Origin: Ridgeia piscesae
Taxonomy: Eukaryota; Annelida; Polychaeta; Sabellida; Siboglinidae
Assembly: GCA_025642075.2 (NCBI GenBank)
Contig: JAODUO010001044.1
Span: forward strand, 62,001 to 126,000
Direction: 5' to 3'
Length of the DNA: 64,000 nt
Shown: one piece after another, positions 36,413 through 64,000 of the stretch
How the letters are laid out: each line of letters opens with the position of its first letter
Numbering within the stretch: position 1 is the first letter of the stretch
The notes under the pieces: generated by a model
What the model was told of the DNA's origin: nothing
The model's input: only the letters and a program-made list of their open reading frames with translations
Databases searched by the model: none
Position numbers and translations under genes: made by a program

Positions 36413-37039
36413 ACTACATGGACACATCAATTCGGGTGCCTTTCATTACAACACCCGTATCGTTACAATGAATCGCCAAATCCGAATTCCACAAACACAA
36501 CCATTATGCCCAAGTGAATCAACTTTCTAAAACACCGTTATGTGCTTAATATGCCTTTGTAAATTTAACCAGTCGTAGTCATTAATCACAGCACATATTC
36601 GATATTCGCAAATTAAATTTGCGTGACAATGTAAACGAATGCGCGACACACGTTGTTTTCTACACAATCCCAAAAGATTCCTCGTTGGCATACTTTAACC
36701 ACTGATACATGTTATTATTTCTTTTCTAAATATCAGGGGCAAGTCATATAAAATAAACTGTCCGACGCGGAGTACCTTATAACTTTATCTGTTGACACGT
36801 GTCAAAAAGAAACACTACGCTTTTGGATGTTACGAAAAACTAGTTAGTTGTGATTATAACTGTAACCTGCTTTAACGTTCACGTTATATTCCCACCTATA
36901 TTCCTATACGACACACAAAACATCAGTAGATGACAACGATAAGGTACATATTATATAGATTACTTAAATAGCAGTAGTCATTCGCTACATGAAAACATGG
37001 ATTAGAGTTATTGTGACATTCATAAATGTACTACTGCTG
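36413..37039. other. No gene seen
   Basis: Mixed-composition spacer with no ORF, repeat or RNA feature recognised. Confidence 0.4.
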
Positions 37040-37209
37040 GTGAGAAATGAAACATTTATTTGTGCAGTTATTGTCCACTGTTTTCTATACAGTTGAGGTG
37101 AGATACATAGAACTCTGTAACATAACAATGAACGTGGATGGAGACAGAAGATATAAACATATTCACAAGAAGAATGAGACTGATTACATCTGCAATAATA
37201 GTAGATGGC

Positions 37210-37910
37210 GTACATGTCTACAGCACGTCCGAACCTGTAGAGAGCATATGTTGGTTCTGACCAAAACCTTGTGATTGGCAAGATCCGCTTGAAGGTGAAA
37301 ACGGTCGAGGTGATGACGGTGAAGCCATATGCGAGACATACATTAAAGAACACAGACACATCAATACATTCTACGAGGAAACTAACAACAGATTCTAAGC
37401 GCTACAACACTCAACTGACTTTGAAGAGCAATGACAGCTATTCCTTCAAGTCATGAAGTAGAGCGCGAATGTAGTGTTAGGAAGGAGAAGAGGGTCCAAC
37501 AGAGGACGACGAATTACTGAAGACTCATGGAAACTTATTGCTAACGGGAAAGATATGAAGATCAGAACAGACCAAGTAGCTAGAAACCTCCAACAATGGA
37601 GATAAACAGATGAGGATTACAGGAAACTTGACAAGGAAGTAAAACAAAGAGTTGTAGGACAGAAATGCTTAGAAGAGCAAGGAAAAGAAGCACAAACTGC
37701 AACAGAACGGAATGATTCGAAGACGTTATACAGGAATGTGCGAGAGGTAATTAGTGCAAAAAGCAATTCCAACATATTAATAAAAAGCAAATATGGTCGA
37801 GTGCTTCCAACAAGCAAGGAACAAGCAATGAGGTGGATTGAACACTTCCTACATGTTTTAGATCACCCAACACTTAACTTACATGTTCAATTTGATCTGA
37901 TGTGACGAAG
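37210..37910 (+). mobile_element. RTE-like LINE fragment (endonuclease end to RT start)
   Basis: Plus-strand frames give VRTCREHMLVLTK next to NLVIGKIRLKVKTVEV, the final SDHxLV block of an APE-type endonuclease. Next come a Lys/Arg-rich linker, NDSKTLYRNVREVIS, and SKEQAMRWIEHFLHVLDHP, the usual lead-in to RT in RTE-type LINEs. Several frameshifts are present and the RT domain itself is absent. Confidence 0.5.
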
Positions 37911-37979
37911 AAATCCCTGATGATTGGATACGAGGAGCGACGGAAGGGGTGCCTGAACTTATCTATCGCAAATTTTAAA

Positions 37980-38850
37980 TTCCAGTGACACTTTGTGTTT
38001 TAGATCGAAGCGTGTGAGCTCCCCACAATCTACATCAACTAGGAAGACATTGGTACGAGGGAGGTACTGTACCTCCATCACGCCGCCGCCCTCGGATACA
38101 AGAACGCCGTGGTCAGAACCACCGACACAAATATCTTGGTGATTCTTCTCTACCATGCTCACGCCTTTAAGCTGACTGTATATGTATATGGGGTCAGTAA
38201 AACACCAACAACTATTAAACCTCCGATCTCGCAGAATCCCTAGGAGAAGACTACTGTGCCACTCTTCTTGGGTTCGATGTTTTCTGGGGACAGGATTGCA
38301 CCAGTGTTGGTACAGCTCGTTCACCTGACATACGGACAAAGTCGCGAATCTTCGGTGAATGTCGTCTTTGCCAAGCTGCTGCGCAAGATGGTAGGGATGG
38401 ACGAGAAACTCACTTCCAAGTCTAAGATCAACCTGAGTCGCCTTCCTTCTCCCCACTCTCGTATGGTGCAACACGTCCAGCGAGTAAACCTATGCGCCGC
38501 CTTGTACAAAGAGTAGACGAACACACTGTGGAAAAGCCTAAAACGAAGGGCAGGGGTGGTTAAGAACTGAAGACGGAGTGGTGGAACCGGCGTGGTCCTG
38601 CGGGCCTATCCTGCCAACATCACTGGTTGATCTGGTGATCGTGAAGAGGCCGAGGATGAGGATGAAGAAGAGGAAGAGTTTTACCTTGAAGATTTTAGTG
38701 AAAGCAATGATGAATAATGTTCTGACAATTATCGTCAAGAAGAGGTTGAGGCGTGGCAGCTCAGAGAAGATTATTCTGACTTGCTCTTTACCTACACCAA
38801 TAAATGAGTTAGTAAACGAATTTAATGAAATGTTCTATTCACAATAGTGA
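37980..38850 (+). pseudogene. Repetitive-family element protein (TDTD/YGQSRESS type), decayed
   Basis: The plus strand reads AALGYKNAVVRTTDTNILVI, then LLYHAHAFKLTV, a frameshifted LAESLGEDYCATLLGFDVF, then TYGQSRESSVNVV, KLLRKMVGMDEKLTSKSK, and EPAWSCGPILPTSLVDL. This motif order belongs to an uncharacterised protein family that I recall as highly repeated in molluscan and cnidarian genomes and probably transposon-linked, with a nuclease-like acidic start. At least three frameshifts make it inactive. A minus-strand ORF over the same span (37959-38474) is its shadow. Confidence 0.5.
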
Positions 38851-39249
38851 GAACCCCCTATTTTTGCAGTTATGTAAAATATTGGCCAACAAAATATTGA
38901 CGTTACGGCAATGGTGGTACTAACTTTGCATACTAGTACATCAAGGACACATGTGGTCATGTTAGAAATAGTTTTAAAATGATCGCCGACCTTCTAAACA
39001 TAGCTGAAGGCATCTTATATTTCTGTTATCTTCAATGTTGGCAGAGATATAGTAAAGAATTGATTTTTCAATAATGGAGGCCGTAATTTGCATAAATGTG
39101 ATACGTGGGACACTTTTCCGACTTATTAGCATAGGTCATCGTTTACTACGCATTTCTTCCGATCTAGAGACCGGGGGTACACGGTATCATCTTCCGACTA
39201 GACTAATATGATTTTCTTATTGTAGGACTTCGGAAAAAAACATACAATA

Positions 39250-63550
<24,301 letters not shown>

Positions 63551-63734
63551 GTGGGTATTACTATATAATTTGTTAAATATATTTTCATATAAACTCGTGT
63601 AAATATTAAATGTAACATGACTTATGGTCATATTAGTGCAGCCAAATAAGATAGTAAACACATTATGTAAATGGACTGTATATTATAAACAATTTATTGA
63701 TGGTTATGTTAATATTTAACAAGAGATTTAACAA

Positions 63735-64000
63735 GATTGCCACCTAGAGATTCAACTCTAGATGGCAGGTGGACTAGGAAGCCATTTGGCTTATCGAGAG
63801 TCCAACCTATCTATCTAAGTATACCCCGCCCATCTTAGGTATATGTCGATTTTATTTTTAAATATATTAACACTACTAGCACCTACACAATCAGCTGATA
63901 ATCTGTTCCATTCGTTTACTGTTCTTTGTGAAAATGAAAATTTTCTAATATCCAGTCTACACTGCTTCTTTGCTAATGTACTCCATGTCCTCTAGTCCTT
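63735..64000 (-). mobile_element. CR1-like LINE, C-terminal tail and 3' end
   Basis: The minus strand reads LDIRKFSFSQRTVNEWNRLS, then ADCVGASSVNIFKNKIDIYL and a stop after GYT. R..DxRKxxFSxRxVNxWNxLxxxxVxAxSVxxFKxxxD is the C-terminal end of CR1-like RTs. The element enters the window from the right edge. Confidence 0.75.

Noticed and set aside
37959..38474. A 171-codon minus-strand ORF
   Set aside because: It is the shadow of the plus-strand element pseudogene, which has recognisable motifs.

Overview
This is invertebrate (metazoan) nuclear DNA: AT-rich, intron-rich, full of microsatellites and dead transposable elements. The one intact-looking gene is a secreted EGF/F-type-lectin (fucolectin) protein. 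That gene, together with the mix of CR1/L2/Jockey-like LINEs, Ty3/gypsy, hAT, Polinton-type polymerase and piggyBac-like MITE remnants, suits a lophotrochozoan, most likely a mollusc and perhaps a gastropod. The taxonomic call is inference. No rRNA gene, intact tRNA gene or CRISPR array was seen.

Layout, left part (1-39 kb): a 3.85-kb minisatellite of 49-bp units (169-4014) abuts a broken DUF7869-like element gene. A broken first exon of a YqaJ/SWIM-type protein follows. From 5.8 to 19.1 kb lies a decayed array of tandem and segmental duplications whose repeated pieces look like the two halves of death domains and the core of a P2X7-C-like domain. A Polinton-type DNA polymerase fragment and a LINE 3' end are embedded in it. 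Further right are a TTAA-flanked MITE (22413-23452), a truncated Ty3/gypsy element on the minus strand (26.2-28.8 kb), two LINEs joined head to head (29.7-32.0 kb, with an odd double palindrome), a second TTAA-flanked MITE (35885-36412), and broken element genes at 37.2-38.9 kb.

Right part (39.25-64 kb): ten plus-strand exons of one gene, all joined by phase-1 introns. They encode signal peptide, 4-Cys EGF variant, F-lectin (2 exons), EGF, 4-Cys EGF variant, F-lectin (2 exons), EGF, EGF, and the gene runs off the window. The frame stays open through every predicted junction, about 479 codons so far. The protein is probably a secreted fucose-binding recognition or adhesion protein. Its introns carry a hAT transposase pseudogene, a 4.5-kb element with very long inverted repeats, eight LINE fragments (seven antisense to the gene) and many (TA)n/(CA)n tracts.

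All family assignments come from reading translated motifs by eye; no search was run. Exon boundaries are predicted from splice consensus and reading phase only.
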